DNA from: Psychromonas aquimarina ATCC BAA-1526
Lineage (GTDB): Bacteria > Pseudomonadota > Gammaproteobacteria > Enterobacterales > Psychromonadaceae
Length of the DNA: 64,000 bases
Direction of reading: 5' to 3'
NCBI RefSeq assembly: GCF_000428725.1
Contig: NZ_AUAM01000014.1
Location: forward strand, 62,001 to 126,000
Each line of letters begins with the position of its first letter. Position 1 is the stretch's first letter. A model generated the notes under the pieces. The model was not told the DNA's origin and did not search any database. It saw only the letters and a list, made by a program, of their open reading frames with translations. Below are positions 1-8,645 of this stretch, piece by piece. The translations under genes were made by a program, and so were the position numbers.

Positions 1-1104
1 GAATCCGCTTATGCTAAGCAGGGCATGAAAGGTTTCTTAGATACGGTTTACCGGCAGATGCGTTTAGCAACCGGCATCAACGTCAGCGTACAGATAGCCA
101 ACTACATATTAGCCTTTGCTGTCACCGCATTGGCGATTTCATTATGGATGCAGAGTGCCATTACGGTTGGCGCAATCGCTATTTCGATCAGCCTGGCACT
201 GCGTTTAAACGGCATGTCACAGTGGATAATGTGGGAAGTAAGCTCCCTGTTTGAGAATATAGGCACAGTTACAGACGGTATGAATACCCTGGCCAAACCC
301 AATATTATTGAAGATCAAAAAGATGCAGCCCCCCTGGATGTTACCCATGGAGCTATTCATTTTGCTGATATCAGTTTCCATTACGGCGAGCATAAAGGAG
401 TTATCGACAATCTTAATCTGAATATTAAAGCCGGTGAAAAAGTGGGTTTAGTCGGGCGATCCGGGGCAGGAAAATCCACCCTGGTAAATCTGCTGCTGCG
501 TTTTTATGATGTTGAGCAGGGAAAAATAATTATTGATCAGCAGAATATTAACCAGGTGCAGCAGGAAAGTCTGCGTTTACAAATCGGCATGGTTACTCAG
601 GATACCTCACTGCTGCATCGCTCAATTCGTGAAAATATTCTTTACGGACGCCCTGATGCCACTGAACAGGAGATGATCCAGGCTACAAAGCAGGCGCAGG
701 CACATGAGTTTATTATGGGCTTAACCGACAGTTCCGGTAATAGTGGTTATGACGCGCAGGTAGGTGAGCGTGGTGTAAAACTCTCCGGCGGTCAGCGGCA
801 GCGCATTGCTATTTCCCGTGTATTACTAAAAGATGCACCGATTCTAGTATTAGATGAAGCCACCTCTGCACTGGACAGCGAAGTGGAAGCCGCCATTCAG
901 GAAAGCTTGTATGAGCTGATGCAGGGAAAAACAGTTATTGCTATTGCCCACCGTTTATCAACGATTGCCGCTATGGACCGGTTAATCGTTTTAGATCAGG
1001 GCAGAATAATTGAACAGGGAACTCATCAGGAATTAATTTACGGAAAAGGCATCTACGCACAGCTTTGGGCTCATCAGACCGGGGGGTTCCTAGGCATGGA
1101 TTAA
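1..1104 (+). CDS. ABC exporter half-transporter (permease–ATPase), 5' end outside window
   Basis: C-terminal 367 residues of a fused membrane/ATPase ABC exporter. The reading frame is open to base 1 with no stop, so the gene begins upstream and the ATG at 25 is internal. The first ~75 residues include the last membrane helices. The nucleotide-binding domain follows, with Walker A GRSGAGKST (bases 454–480), signature LSGGQRQR, Walker B ILVLDEATSALD and an H-loop histidine in AIAHRLST. This is the MsbA/MDR-like layout, in which two copies dimerise to export a hydrophobic substrate. The substrate cannot be told from this fragment. A short GC hairpin with a T run follows the stop. Confidence 0.9.
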   Translation, partial: ESAYAKQGMKGFLDTVYRQMRLATGINVSVQIANYILAFAVTALAISLWMQSAITVGAIAISISLALRLNGMSQWIMWEVSSLFENIGTVTDGMNTLAKPNIIEDQKDAAPLDVTHGAIHFADISFHYGEHKGVIDNLNLNIKAGEKVGLVGRSGAGKSTLVNLLLRFYDVEQGKIIIDQQNINQVQQESLRLQIGMVTQDTSLLHRSIRENILYGRPDATEQEMIQATKQAQAHEFIMGLTDSSGNSGYDAQVGERGVKLSGGQRQRIAISRVLLKDAPILVLDEATSALDSEVEAAIQESLYELMQGKTVIAIAHRLSTIAAMDRLIVLDQGRIIEQGTHQELIYGKGIYAQLWAHQTGGFLGMD

Positions 1105-1112
1105 CACTAAAT

Positions 1113-1131
1113 GGCGCGCCTGCGCCTTTTT
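1113..1131 (+). terminator. Short intrinsic terminator after the ABC exporter
   Basis: A GGCGC stem (1113–1117), a 4-nt loop and GCGCC (1122–1126) are followed by five T. It starts 8 bases after the exporter stop and overlaps the stop codon of the convergent gene. The stem is only 5 bp, so strength is uncertain. Confidence 0.5.
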
Positions 1132-1552
1132 AATCTATTTTTTCTACGTTTGTAAAGCCTGCAAACCCTGAATTATGCAGTGCTTTTAAAGCAAAACTTT
1201 CTGATGATGCTGAATAAAAGCGGCTTCGCATACGTAAAATATCATCAAAGCCGGCCAGAAATATTTTATAAAAACCAGCCTCGGGTTTATCAATACGGGC
1301 GGTTGCTTTAAGCCCCTGCGCAGCCCATACCTCAAGCGCTGTTTCCCAGGCCAGAAAGCACTGCGGGGTAATACTTTTAACATTACTGGTATCAACAATT
1401 AATGCAAAATCTTCATTCTTCTGCTGACTTACAAAGTCATTAATAGACTCAATACATTCTTTTGAAAGTTCAGGCTTCCAGACACCATTACCTATAAAAA
1501 TAATAATATCCTGATCCTGAGACAGGCTGTAATGCTGATTGTGTACATACAT
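1130..1552 (-). CDS. Hypothetical protein, STAS-like fold suspected
   Basis: A 140-residue soluble protein with no signal peptide or membrane helix. The pattern of short strands followed by helices, including a central IIIFIGNGVW strand and a FALIVDTSNVKSITP strand–loop, resembles STAS/SpoIIAA-like small regulatory domains, but I do not recognise a specific family. The start is set at 1552 because GAGG lies 6 bases upstream of that ATG. The alternative ATG at 1564 has no spaced ribosome binding site. It is convergent with the ABC exporter and monocistronic. Function unknown. Confidence 0.6.
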   Translation of the reverse strand: MYVHNQHYSLSQDQDIIIFIGNGVWKPELSKECIESINDFVSQQKNEDFALIVDTSNVKSITPQCFLAWETALEVWAAQGLKATARIDKPEAGFYKIFLAGFDDILRMRSRFYSASSESFALKALHNSGFAGFTNVEKID

Positions 1553-1638
1553 AACAAACCTCATTCTTCATATTATTGTTATAACAGATAAACTGCATCT
1601 GCTTGCCCGCGGGGTTCTGCGCAGTCCAGATAAACCTG

Positions 1639-1658
1639 CCTGCTGAGTATTCAGCAGG
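1639..1658. other. Perfect 8-bp inverted repeat in the 1553–1837 intergenic region
   Basis: CCTGCTGA, a 4-nt GTAT loop and TCAGCAGG form a hairpin between the divergent STAS-like gene and the antiporter gene. No T run follows on either strand, so it is either an operator-like dyad or an RNA hairpin. Nothing else in this gap is supported. Confidence 0.35.
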
Positions 1659-1837
1659 GCGCCTGCTCTCGTACATAAAGTATAGAAAAGAAGAGACAAA
1701 GGTGTAAAAAATATATACAGCATCAGTTAGTTTCATTGATACAGTGCAATTAAACTACGTATTTATAACTGCATGCCGTAGAATGCGCTTCAAAATTTCT
1801 TTACACAGTTAACTTCCAATTCCCAATGAGGCTTTAA

Positions 1838-3169
1838 GTGAATAACCCCGAATCTACTCCGCAGCACTGCCCTGCCCCCTCTTTTACAGCACTTTTTCCG
1901 CTGTTTTTATTTTTAGCGCTGTTTATTGGTGCAGGAATTTATTATCAGCAGCAGGGTGTTGATTTTGCGTTTTACCAGCTGCCGAGCGTAGTTGCTATTT
2001 TACCGGCAATTATTCTGGCATTAACCTTGTCTAAGCAAAAATTAAACTCTGCAATTGAAACCTTTATCGAAGGTATCGGCCATGCCAATATCATTGCTAT
2101 GTGCCTGATCTATTTGTTAGCGGGCGCATTTGCAGCTGTGGCCAAAGCAACCGGAGGTGTTGACGCAACGGTTGCACTTGGACTTTCACTTATTCCCTCT
2201 AATTTACTGCTGCCGGGCTTTTTCTTAATAGCCGCCTTTATCGCCACAGCAATGGGCACATCTATGGGGACAATTGCTGCCGTTGCACCGATAGCATTAG
2301 GCATTTCACAGCAGGCTGATATTGATTCAGCACTGATGGCCGGTACGGTTATTTCCGGTGCATTATTCGGCGATAACCTGTCGATTATTTCTGATACCAC
2401 TATTGCTGCTACACGCACGCAAGGTTGTGAAATGAAAGATAAGTTTAAAGAAAACCTGATATTCGCATTACCAGCAGCCGCTGTTACCTTAGTGTTATTA
2501 ACTCTGGCTGGACAAGGTAGTGCAGAGCTTGCTGCGCAAGAAATCGATTTTTTGAAAGTACTGCCGTATTTAACAATACTGATCTTAGCAGTTTCCGGTT
2601 TAAACGTATTTGTTGTACTAACTACGGGGATTCTACTGGCAGGGTTAACAGGGTTTATAACTATAAATTACTCAGTAACCTCTTTTGCCGACGATATTTT
2701 TACTGGTTTCAAAAATATGCAGGAGATCTTTGTATTGTCTATGCTGGTTGGCGGATTGGCGGCCCTGATGCAGCGGCAGGGAGGACTGGCTTTTATCAGC
2801 TTAAAAATTGAAAAAATCATCGCCCGTTTTGCTGCCAGACAAAACAAACGCCTTTCTGAATTAGGTATCGCTTGTTTAGTTTCCTTAACCAATGCCTGTG
2901 TCGCTAATAATACCGTCTCAATTATTGTGACCGGTAATATCGCCAGGGAGCTTGCAGAGAAACATGCAGTAAGCCCGAAACGCTCAGCCAGCCTGTTAGA
3001 TATCTTCTCCTGTGTAATACAGGGAATTATCCCCTACGGTGCCCAGGCATTATTAGCGGCTTCAATATTCAGTATCTCACCGTTAGCGGCGGCAGCTAAT
3101 GCCTGGTACTGCTTTGTTTTAGCAGCAGCGGCAGTATTAATTGTCAGTTTAAGAAAACATTCCAGTTAA
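1838..3169 (+). CDS. Na+/H+ antiporter family protein, NhaC-like
   Basis: A 443-residue polytopic inner-membrane protein with about eleven hydrophobic segments. It belongs to the NhaC-type Na+/H+ antiporter family, shown by the glycine/serine-rich core (GTSMGTIAAVAPIALG) and the GDNLSIISDTTIAATRTQG stretch, which contains the charged and polar residues expected in the ion path. Its length fits the family (about 440–470). The start is a GTG, supported by GAGG upstream (caatgaggctttaa). It is monocistronic and followed by a strong GC hairpin at 3183. The likely role is sodium and pH homeostasis; an organic-acid-coupled exchange, as in some NhaC relatives, cannot be excluded. Confidence 0.85.
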   Translation: MNNPESTPQHCPAPSFTALFPLFLFLALFIGAGIYYQQQGVDFAFYQLPSVVAILPAIILALTLSKQKLNSAIETFIEGIGHANIIAMCLIYLLAGAFAAVAKATGGVDATVALGLSLIPSNLLLPGFFLIAAFIATAMGTSMGTIAAVAPIALGISQQADIDSALMAGTVISGALFGDNLSIISDTTIAATRTQGCEMKDKFKENLIFALPAAAVTLVLLTLAGQGSAELAAQEIDFLKVLPYLTILILAVSGLNVFVVLTTGILLAGLTGFITINYSVTSFADDIFTGFKNMQEIFVLSMLVGGLAALMQRQGGLAFISLKIEKIIARFAARQNKRLSELGIACLVSLTNACVANNTVSIIVTGNIARELAEKHAVSPKRSASLLDIFSCVIQGIIPYGAQALLAASIFSISPLAAAANAWYCFVLAAAAVLIVSLRKHSS

Positions 3170-3182
3170 GCTCCTTTCTGCA

Positions 3183-3212
3183 GCCGGCAAGGCGCACCTG
3201 CGCCCTGCCGGC
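3183..3212 (+). terminator. GC-rich hairpin downstream of the antiporter
   Basis: GCCGGCA...TGCCGGC outer stem continuing into GGCGC/GCGCC with one internal mismatch and an ACCT loop (13 paired positions). It sits 14 bases after the stop. There is no T run, so it may end or protect the transcript without being a classical intrinsic terminator. Confidence 0.5.
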
Positions 3213-3367
3213 CGCATCATAAATACTCAACAGAAAAGCAAAGATTAATCGTTAGTTATTTAAAAGAATGCTGCCGATAGGTTAACGCTTTTGCAAGTAA
3301 ACTAAGGCGAATATACAAGGATAGCGCTATAGTAGCTAATGCTGGCTTGAATCTGCAGGAGCACTTA

Positions 3368-4129
3368 ATGATCCGCACACTTTTTCTGTCCTTTTTTATC
3401 CTCTTTTCAGCAGGTATACAAGCCAATGCCTGTGTTATTGATATCTATGCAAACGCCAGACAAAAACCCAAAGTTTATTATGAAAACGGCCGCGCCCAGG
3501 GTGTGCTTATTGACATGATGCAGTATGTCGGGGCTGATATCGGCTGTCAGTTTAATTACCATTTTTCAACCTGGGCAAGAGCTTATAAAAGTATGCTAGA
3601 CGGCAAAGGCGGCGTTATCGGTCTTTCCATCAGTCAGGAGAGGCAGAAATTAATCGACTATTCGGATATCATGTATTTCGATGATATTTTATTAGTCACC
3701 CATATTGATAACGCTTTTACCTACTCGGGTATTGAGGATCTGGCCGGCAAAACACTAGGTGCTCCCAGGGGGGCAAGTTACGGCGATGAATTTGAAAGAG
3801 GCATCAGAGAGAAGGTGTTCACCGTACTCCGTGATAACGGCGACCTGGCATTACGTTTAAAACGCATAGCCAAAGGGCGCCTGGATATCGCAGTTATTAA
3901 CCCTGGAATACAGCCCTTTAATGAATTTTTCAAAAATAATCCGGAACTGCTCGGTCTTAAGTCACAACTGTATGTTGTGCCTACCCCTTTCTTTAGAGAT
4001 CCCAATTACCTCGGTTTCTTAAAAGAAAATGACCGCAAAGAATTTCTCATAAAATTTAATCAATCAATGAAAAAAGCACGTGGGAACGGGATATTTCAAG
4101 CAATTGAAGCAAAGTATCAGAATCAGTAA
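3368..4129 (+). CDS. Periplasmic amino-acid-type solute-binding protein (SBP_bac_3)
   Basis: 253 residues. A signal peptide (MIRTLFLSFFILFSAGIQANA) is followed by a bacterial extracellular solute-binding family 3 fold: an N-terminal lobe with VLIDMMQYVGADIGC, then GKTLGAPRGASYGDEFERGI and a second lobe with KRIAKGRLDIAVIN. The ATG at 3368 is preferred over an in-frame TTG at 3347 because AGGAG lies 7 bases upstream and the signal peptide begins there. No ABC permease or ATPase lies next to it. It may be an orphan binding protein or a sensor-like protein, as is common for this family in marine gammaproteobacteria. A similar orphan is at 56159–56905. Confidence 0.8.
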   Translation: MIRTLFLSFFILFSAGIQANACVIDIYANARQKPKVYYENGRAQGVLIDMMQYVGADIGCQFNYHFSTWARAYKSMLDGKGGVIGLSISQERQKLIDYSDIMYFDDILLVTHIDNAFTYSGIEDLAGKTLGAPRGASYGDEFERGIREKVFTVLRDNGDLALRLKRIAKGRLDIAVINPGIQPFNEFFKNNPELLGLKSQLYVVPTPFFRDPNYLGFLKENDRKEFLIKFNQSMKKARGNGIFQAIEAKYQNQ

Positions 4130-4186
4130 AAATACTATGTTAAAGTGATTTTTATATATAAATCAATCACAAGTACTATCACCTCG

Positions 4187-5074
4187 ATGATTAAAAACCA
4201 AAAAAAAGCCACCTTGTTTGCATTACTCGCCGTATTAATGTGGTCAACCGTCGCCACTGCATTTAAAATTACACTCAGTTATTTCTCTCCCATACAGATG
4301 CTGTTGGTTTCATCATTCACTACCATTGTGTTGTTAACCTGCATCTGTCTGCAGCAGAAAAAACTGCACCTTTTAAAAAGCTATTTCTTAAATCGTCCCT
4401 GGTTTTATCTGACCATGGGACTGATTAACCCCTTCTTTTATTACCTTATTTTGTTTGAAGCTTATAATCTGCTGCCGGCGCAGCAGGCGCAGTCATTAAA
4501 TTACACCTGGGCAATTGCACTGAGTATTTTAGCCGTACCTTTCCTCGGTCAGAAACTCAGCAGAAAAGACATCACTGCAATTATTCTCGGTTATAGCGGA
4601 GTATTGATTATAGCCACCAAAGGGGATCTTTTAGCACTGGATTTTGCCAGCCCGCTTGGCGTATTCCTGGCAATGCTCAGTACACTGCTGTGGGCTATGT
4701 ACTGGATACTAAACAGTAAAAACAGTGCAGATCCGATTGCCTCTCTGTTATTGTGTTTTTTACTTGGTTTTCCGGCGATCTTAATTGCGACACCAATGCT
4801 TAGTGATTTTAATATGCCGGGCTGGCAGGGGTGGTTAGGAGCAGTTTACATAGGACTTTTTGAAATGGGCTTTGCTTTTGTCGCCTGGTTAAGTGCATTA
4901 CGTTATGCACAGAATACCGCTAAAATAAGCAACCTTATTTTCATATCCCCTTTTGTTTCACTGCTGCTGCTGAACTGGATTATTAAAGAGCCTATCTATC
5001 CGGCTACCATTATCGGGCTGGTGTTTATTATCAGCGGTCTGTTAATTCAGCAGATAAGATCTAAAAAGAGCTGA
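4187..5074 (+). CDS. DMT superfamily transporter (two EamA domains)
   Basis: About 295 residues with ten predicted membrane helices forming two EamA repeats. The first begins at KKATLFALLAVLMWSTVATAF and the second near PLGVFLAMLSTLLWAMYWILN. This is the drug/metabolite exporter superfamily; substrates are usually amino acids or small metabolites and cannot be assigned here. The start is uncertain: a GTG at 4145 would add 14 polar residues, but homologues normally begin just before the first helix, so the ATG at 4187 is chosen. Neither has a strong ribosome binding site. It follows the binding protein gene by 57 bases and could be cotranscribed with it. Confidence 0.85.
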   Translation: MIKNQKKATLFALLAVLMWSTVATAFKITLSYFSPIQMLLVSSFTTIVLLTCICLQQKKLHLLKSYFLNRPWFYLTMGLINPFFYYLILFEAYNLLPAQQAQSLNYTWAIALSILAVPFLGQKLSRKDITAIILGYSGVLIIATKGDLLALDFASPLGVFLAMLSTLLWAMYWILNSKNSADPIASLLLCFLLGFPAILIATPMLSDFNMPGWQGWLGAVYIGLFEMGFAFVAWLSALRYAQNTAKISNLIFISPFVSLLLLNWIIKEPIYPATIIGLVFIISGLLIQQIRSKKS

Positions 5075-5138
5075 GTATTCAGCCGCTGTAAAATGAATCA
5101 CAACTGCATCTTAAAGCGGCAGATTTAAATCTATCTAC

Positions 5139-5399
5139 TTAATCTTTTTTAATCTCCAGCAGCGCTTCTTGGGCTTTCTGCAGATCCACTGAATCAGCGG
5201 CTTTTTCTTTATCAACTGCGTCGTATGCTTTTTTATAATTAACATCAGTTCCTTCAACGGAATCCATTAATTTTTCAGTATCGACAGAATCGCCGGCTTT
5301 TTCTTTATCAACCGAGTCTGCCAGCTTACCAAAATCAACAGCCGTGGACAGCGTTGGAAAAGAAAATAACAGTACAGCGAATAAGAGAATTTTTTTCAT
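5139..5399 (-). CDS. Small secreted repeat protein (DSVDKEKA-type repeats)
   Basis: 86 residues. A signal peptide (MKKILLFAVLLFSFPTLSTA) is followed by a mature part of ~65 residues built almost wholly from degenerate repeats of the form (A/D)DSVD(K/T)EK(A/L): at DSVDKEKAGDSVDTEKLMDSV and again at AYDAVDKEKAADSVDLQKA. The mature peptide is acidic and amphipathic, probably helical, with no cysteines or known enzyme motif. AGGAG lies at good spacing before the ATG. A 9+9-bp inverted repeat lies 38–63 bases upstream and may control it. I do not recognise a family. A periplasmic structural or stress role is only a guess. Confidence 0.7.
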   Translation of the reverse strand: MKKILLFAVLLFSFPTLSTAVDFGKLADSVDKEKAGDSVDTEKLMDSVEGTDVNYKKAYDAVDKEKAADSVDLQKAQEALLEIKKD

Positions 5400-5436
5400 A
5401 ACAGGTGCTCCTTTTTGGGGGGATTACTGACTTACA

Positions 5437-5462
5437 ATATACACTAGGAATACAGTGTATAT
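5437..5462. promoter_or_regulatory. Inverted repeat upstream of the small repeat protein
   Basis: ATATACACT (5437–5445) and AGTGTATAT (5454–5462) are perfect 9-bp arms around an 8-bp spacer, the shape of a repressor or activator operator. It lies just upstream of the leftward gene at 5399 and ~250 bases upstream of fadL. The rest of 5463–5711 is AT-rich and shows no gene or convincing promoter. Confidence 0.4.
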
Positions 5463-5711
5463 GATTTATTTGAGGTGCTTACACCTACTTTTACGGCATT
5501 TCCCCCGCCATAAGTACCAATAATTCAGCCACAGTTCAAATATCCGTCAATATAAAACTCATTATTCCGTATTCACACCGTATTAGGGTTTCTTATTGAC
5601 TCATCTACCTATAGAATCCCGGAGCCCAAAAAACAACTAACACAAATGCAACATAAAAAAAATAACAATTGAGACTATTTTCTCAAAATTAAGACTGAAT
5701 ACGGAAAAAAA

Positions 5712-6947
5712 ATGAATAAACACAAGCTGCTCCCAGTAACACTTTTAGCCTCCACGGCAGTATTAACATCGACACAGGTAAATGCAGCCGGCTTTCAGCT
5801 TAATGCCCAGTCAGCAACCGGTCTTGGCCGAGCTTTTGCCGGTGATGCCGTTATTGCCGATAATGCCTCGGTTATGGCACGTAATGCAGCAGCCATGGCT
5901 TTATTTGATGAAACGGCACTGTCATTAGGTGTAAATATGATTAAAACTGACATCAATATCAGTAATGCATCATACAGCCCCTCCGCTGGTCCGGCTGCCG
6001 GAGCTTCTTTCGACTCAGACTATGATAATGCCGGTGATACCTCCTACGCGCCTAACCTGCATCTGATTGTGCCGCTGAACGAACAGTTTGCAGTAGGTGT
6101 AAACCTGTATTCAAACTTTGGTACCAAAACTGAATTTGATGACAGTTTCAGCGCTTCTGAATACGGCGGTTTAACCGATGTTAAAAGCATGAACCTCGGC
6201 CTGAGTGTCTCCTACCGTTTAAATTCGCAATGGAGTATCGGCGGCGGTTTAGATGTTATTTACGGGCAGGGAAAACTACAAAGATCCGGCAGCAAAGCAC
6301 TCGGTTCTCAAAAGATATTAGATATTGACGCGGCCGGTGTCGGCCTTGGCTTTAACCTGGGCACAGTCTTTGAATTAGATAATAACAACCGTTTCGGCCT
6401 CTCCTATCACTACAGCCCGAAGTTAGAAGCAGAGGGCGATATTTACTACAAAGGTGTAACAACAGCTGATGATACTCTGTTTATACCACTGCCGGATATG
6501 GCAGAGTTCTCCGGCTACCACCGCCTGCAGGGAACTAAATATGCCGTGCACTACAGTGTACAGTGGATCGGCTGGTCTGCATTTAAGACCTTAGAATCAC
6601 AAGCAAACGGCACACTTAACGAGTATCAGTGGAAAGATGCCATGCACTTTTCACTCGGCGCCACCTATTACCTGAACAAGGAGTGGACTCTGCGCACCGG
6701 ATATATGTATGACCAGAGTGCCCAGGATCAGGTTACTTCAGTATCTGTACCGGATTCAGATCGTCAGTGGCTCTCTGCCGGTTTCACTTATCATTTTGAT
6801 AAGAAATCTAATATCGACTTTGGCGCCACTTACCTGCTTGGTAAAGATGTCAGCGTGACTGAAAAAACTGAGCATGTTTCCGAGCTTTCTGCCACCACTC
6901 ATGCAGATGCACTGTTAATGGCCGTTCAGTACAGCCGCACTTTTTAG
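5712..6947 (+). CDS. fadL: FadL/TodX-family outer-membrane long-chain fatty acid transporter
   Basis: 411 residues. A signal peptide ending VNAA is followed by the FadL N-terminal plug sequence (GFQLNAQSATGLGRAFAGDA) and an aromatic-rich beta-barrel ending in ...QYSRTF with a terminal Phe, as required for barrel assembly. Family members take long-chain fatty acids or other hydrophobic compounds across the outer membrane by lateral diffusion. The usual NPA motif appears as a variant (ARNAAAMALF). Length matches the family. GGA lies 8 bases before the ATG. It is monocistronic with its own terminator at 6965. It could equally be a paralogue for another hydrophobic substrate. Confidence 0.85.
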   Translation: MNKHKLLPVTLLASTAVLTSTQVNAAGFQLNAQSATGLGRAFAGDAVIADNASVMARNAAAMALFDETALSLGVNMIKTDINISNASYSPSAGPAAGASFDSDYDNAGDTSYAPNLHLIVPLNEQFAVGVNLYSNFGTKTEFDDSFSASEYGGLTDVKSMNLGLSVSYRLNSQWSIGGGLDVIYGQGKLQRSGSKALGSQKILDIDAAGVGLGFNLGTVFELDNNNRFGLSYHYSPKLEAEGDIYYKGVTTADDTLFIPLPDMAEFSGYHRLQGTKYAVHYSVQWIGWSAFKTLESQANGTLNEYQWKDAMHFSLGATYYLNKEWTLRTGYMYDQSAQDQVTSVSVPDSDRQWLSAGFTYHFDKKSNIDFGATYLLGKDVSVTEKTEHVSELSATTHADALLMAVQYSRTF

Positions 6948-6964
6948 AATAACAACAGCTGCAG

Positions 6965-6996
6965 ACCACCTGATGTTCTTTCAGGTGGTTTCCTTC
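6965..6996 (+). terminator. Intrinsic terminator of fadL
   Basis: ACCACCTGA (6965–6973), a 7-nt loop and TCAGGTGGT (6981–6989) form a perfect 9-bp stem followed by a T-rich tail, 18 bases after the fadL stop. Confidence 0.8.
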
Positions 6997-7090
6997 CGTG
7001 CAGATACACTCTCTTCAAAGCACTATAAATTAAACCGTAATTTATACAAAGATCCCTTTATTTTTTCAGCTTTTATCTATACTTATGCTT

Positions 7091-7114
7091 TATTTGCTTT
7101 GTACAAGGCAAATA
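7091..7114. promoter_or_regulatory. 24-bp near-perfect palindrome upstream of ompA
   Basis: TATTTGC at 7091 and GCAAATA at 7108 flank a TTGT/ACAA core. Eleven of twelve base pairs match and there is no spacer. It lies 142 bases before the OmpA start, where a regulator could bind. The rest of the 6997–7255 gap is AT-rich with no gene. Confidence 0.45.
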
Positions 7115-7255
7115 AATAATGTTCTGTTAATATGTCATCAACAGAATCTTTTTTGATTAATTTTTGCTAAACAGACAAGAAAGAATCTGATTAAAAATAA
7201 CAATAGAATTTATTCACGTTTTGCGTGATAAAACATATATTAAAAGGATGAAAAT

Positions 7256-8299
7256 ATGACTAAGGTAAATTATATACTTCCAGTTGCCCTGCTCTTTTCC
7301 GGGGCAGTAACAGCCGCCTCAGAAAATCCCTGGTATGCAGGCGCCCGCCTTGGAGGCACATATTACAATGATCTGTCCAGCAATATGCTGGATGCTAATA
7401 CGCTGGATAAAAATGATGTCGGTGGCGGTGTTTTCTTAGGTTATAACTTTGTTCCCTGGTTTGCCCTTGAAACGGGTTACACCTACCTGGGGAAAATGGG
7501 GCCTGCTGAAATTGAAAATATGGGCTCAATTAAACAGCAGGGTATGGATCTTGTTGGTAAATTTACCTGGAATGCTTCGGATTCTTTAGATATTTTTGCA
7601 AAAGCCGGTGCTTTCTACTACAAAGCTGACGGTCAGGACCAGCTCAGTGCTTACGATGATTCAGGTGTGGCTGCAACTGCAGGCCTGGGTCTGGAATACT
7701 TCCTTACAAAAAATATTTCAACGCGTCTTGAATATCAGTTTTACAACGAGCTTGAGCTGCAGGATGCAGGTATGAACAGCAGCTGGAATACACACTTTTA
7801 CGGCTTAAGCCTGGTTTACGGCTGGGGCGCACCGGCACCAGTTGTTGTACAGGATGCACCAATGGCAGAGCCGGAACCAGAGCCGATGGTAGAACCAGAG
7901 CCGGAACCGGAGCCTGTAGTACTGCCGGCAATGGTTAAAGTTGAACCGCTGACGGTTGAACTGCCGTTTGCCTTTGACAGCGACGAGCTGCCTCAGGAAT
8001 ATCTGGATCAGTTAGCACCGATTGCAGAGCATTTAATTGAATATCCGGAAGCAGAGCTGTTTGTTATTGGCCATACTGACAGCCGAGGTCCAGAAGCCTA
8101 CAATCAGAAACTTTCCGAAGAGCGCGCAGCATTAATCGGTGAATACCTGGCGGCTAAATTTAACATCGACAAAAGCCGTATTGTTGAGGAAGGACGTGGT
8201 GAGTTAGAGCCTAGAGCAACTAACGATACAGACGAAGGCAGAGCTTTAAACCGCCGCGTATCAGTTTATACACCGGGCTTAGAAGTACAAAACAAATAA
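7256..8299 (+). CDS. ompA: OmpA-family outer membrane protein
   Basis: 347 residues. A short signal peptide is followed by an eight-strand beta-barrel (residues ~22–195, starting NPWYAGARLGGTYYND and ending FYGLSLVYGWG). Next come a Glu/Pro linker of EPEPEP repeats (~200–225) and a C-terminal OmpA peptidoglycan-binding domain with FAFDSDELPQEYLDQL, the conserved GHTDSRGPEAYNQKLSEERA and the NRRVSV ending. It anchors the outer membrane to peptidoglycan. AGGA precedes the ATG. It is monocistronic with a terminator at 8319. Confidence 0.92.
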   Translation: MTKVNYILPVALLFSGAVTAASENPWYAGARLGGTYYNDLSSNMLDANTLDKNDVGGGVFLGYNFVPWFALETGYTYLGKMGPAEIENMGSIKQQGMDLVGKFTWNASDSLDIFAKAGAFYYKADGQDQLSAYDDSGVAATAGLGLEYFLTKNISTRLEYQFYNELELQDAGMNSSWNTHFYGLSLVYGWGAPAPVVVQDAPMAEPEPEPMVEPEPEPEPVVLPAMVKVEPLTVELPFAFDSDELPQEYLDQLAPIAEHLIEYPEAELFVIGHTDSRGPEAYNQKLSEERAALIGEYLAAKFNIDKSRIVEEGRGELEPRATNDTDEGRALNRRVSVYTPGLEVQNK

Positions 8300-8318
8300 C
8301 TTTCTAGTACTTAACTTA

Positions 8319-8359
8319 TTAATGCAGTGTTATTAATAAATAAGACTGCATTAATTTTT
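8319..8359 (+). terminator. Intrinsic terminator of ompA
   Basis: TTAATGCAGT (8319–8328) pairs perfectly with ACTGCATTAA (8345–8354) around a 16-nt AT-rich loop, followed by TTTTT. Confidence 0.75.
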
Positions 8360-8420
8360 ACAACTTCCTCAGCGTCGATACAATCCGGAAGCAGAGCTGC
8401 TGTAATACTAATCAGCCCCC

Positions 8421-8645
8421 TTATAGATCGTAATCATCCCCGAGCAGTTCCTTTAAGCGTCTTTTTTCTTGTATCTCTTCAATATTTCGGCGTACTTGAG
8501 CTCTTTTTTTATCGCAGAGCTCCTCTTTTGCGGAAGCAGGCTTAAGTGAGCTGTCCACTTCGTCCCAGTCTTCCTCGTTTAAACATTCCTCAATATCCTG
8601 CTGCTCGTTTTCGGCTTCTAGAGAATTATTGTTATTATTTCCCAT
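8421..8645 (-). CDS. PA3496-family small putative envelope-integrity protein
   Basis: 74 residues, acidic, with no signal peptide. The C-terminal segment RRNIEEIQEKRRLKELLGDDY is the hallmark of the short PA3496-like family of gammaproteobacteria: a basic helix followed by an acidic tail. The N-terminal half is rich in Asn, Glu and Asp and looks disordered. The ATG at 8645 has GGAG 8 bases upstream; an upstream in-frame GTG at 8654 lies directly against that site and is less likely. The family's biochemical role is not established. Confidence 0.75.
   Translation of the reverse strand: MGNNNNNSLEAENEQQDIEECLNEEDWDEVDSSLKPASAKEELCDKKRAQVRRNIEEIQEKRRLKELLGDDYDL

Noticed and set aside
5596-5617. 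TTGACT followed by TATAGAAT as a fadL promoter
   Set aside because: The boxes are only 8–10 bases apart, far from the 16–18 needed.
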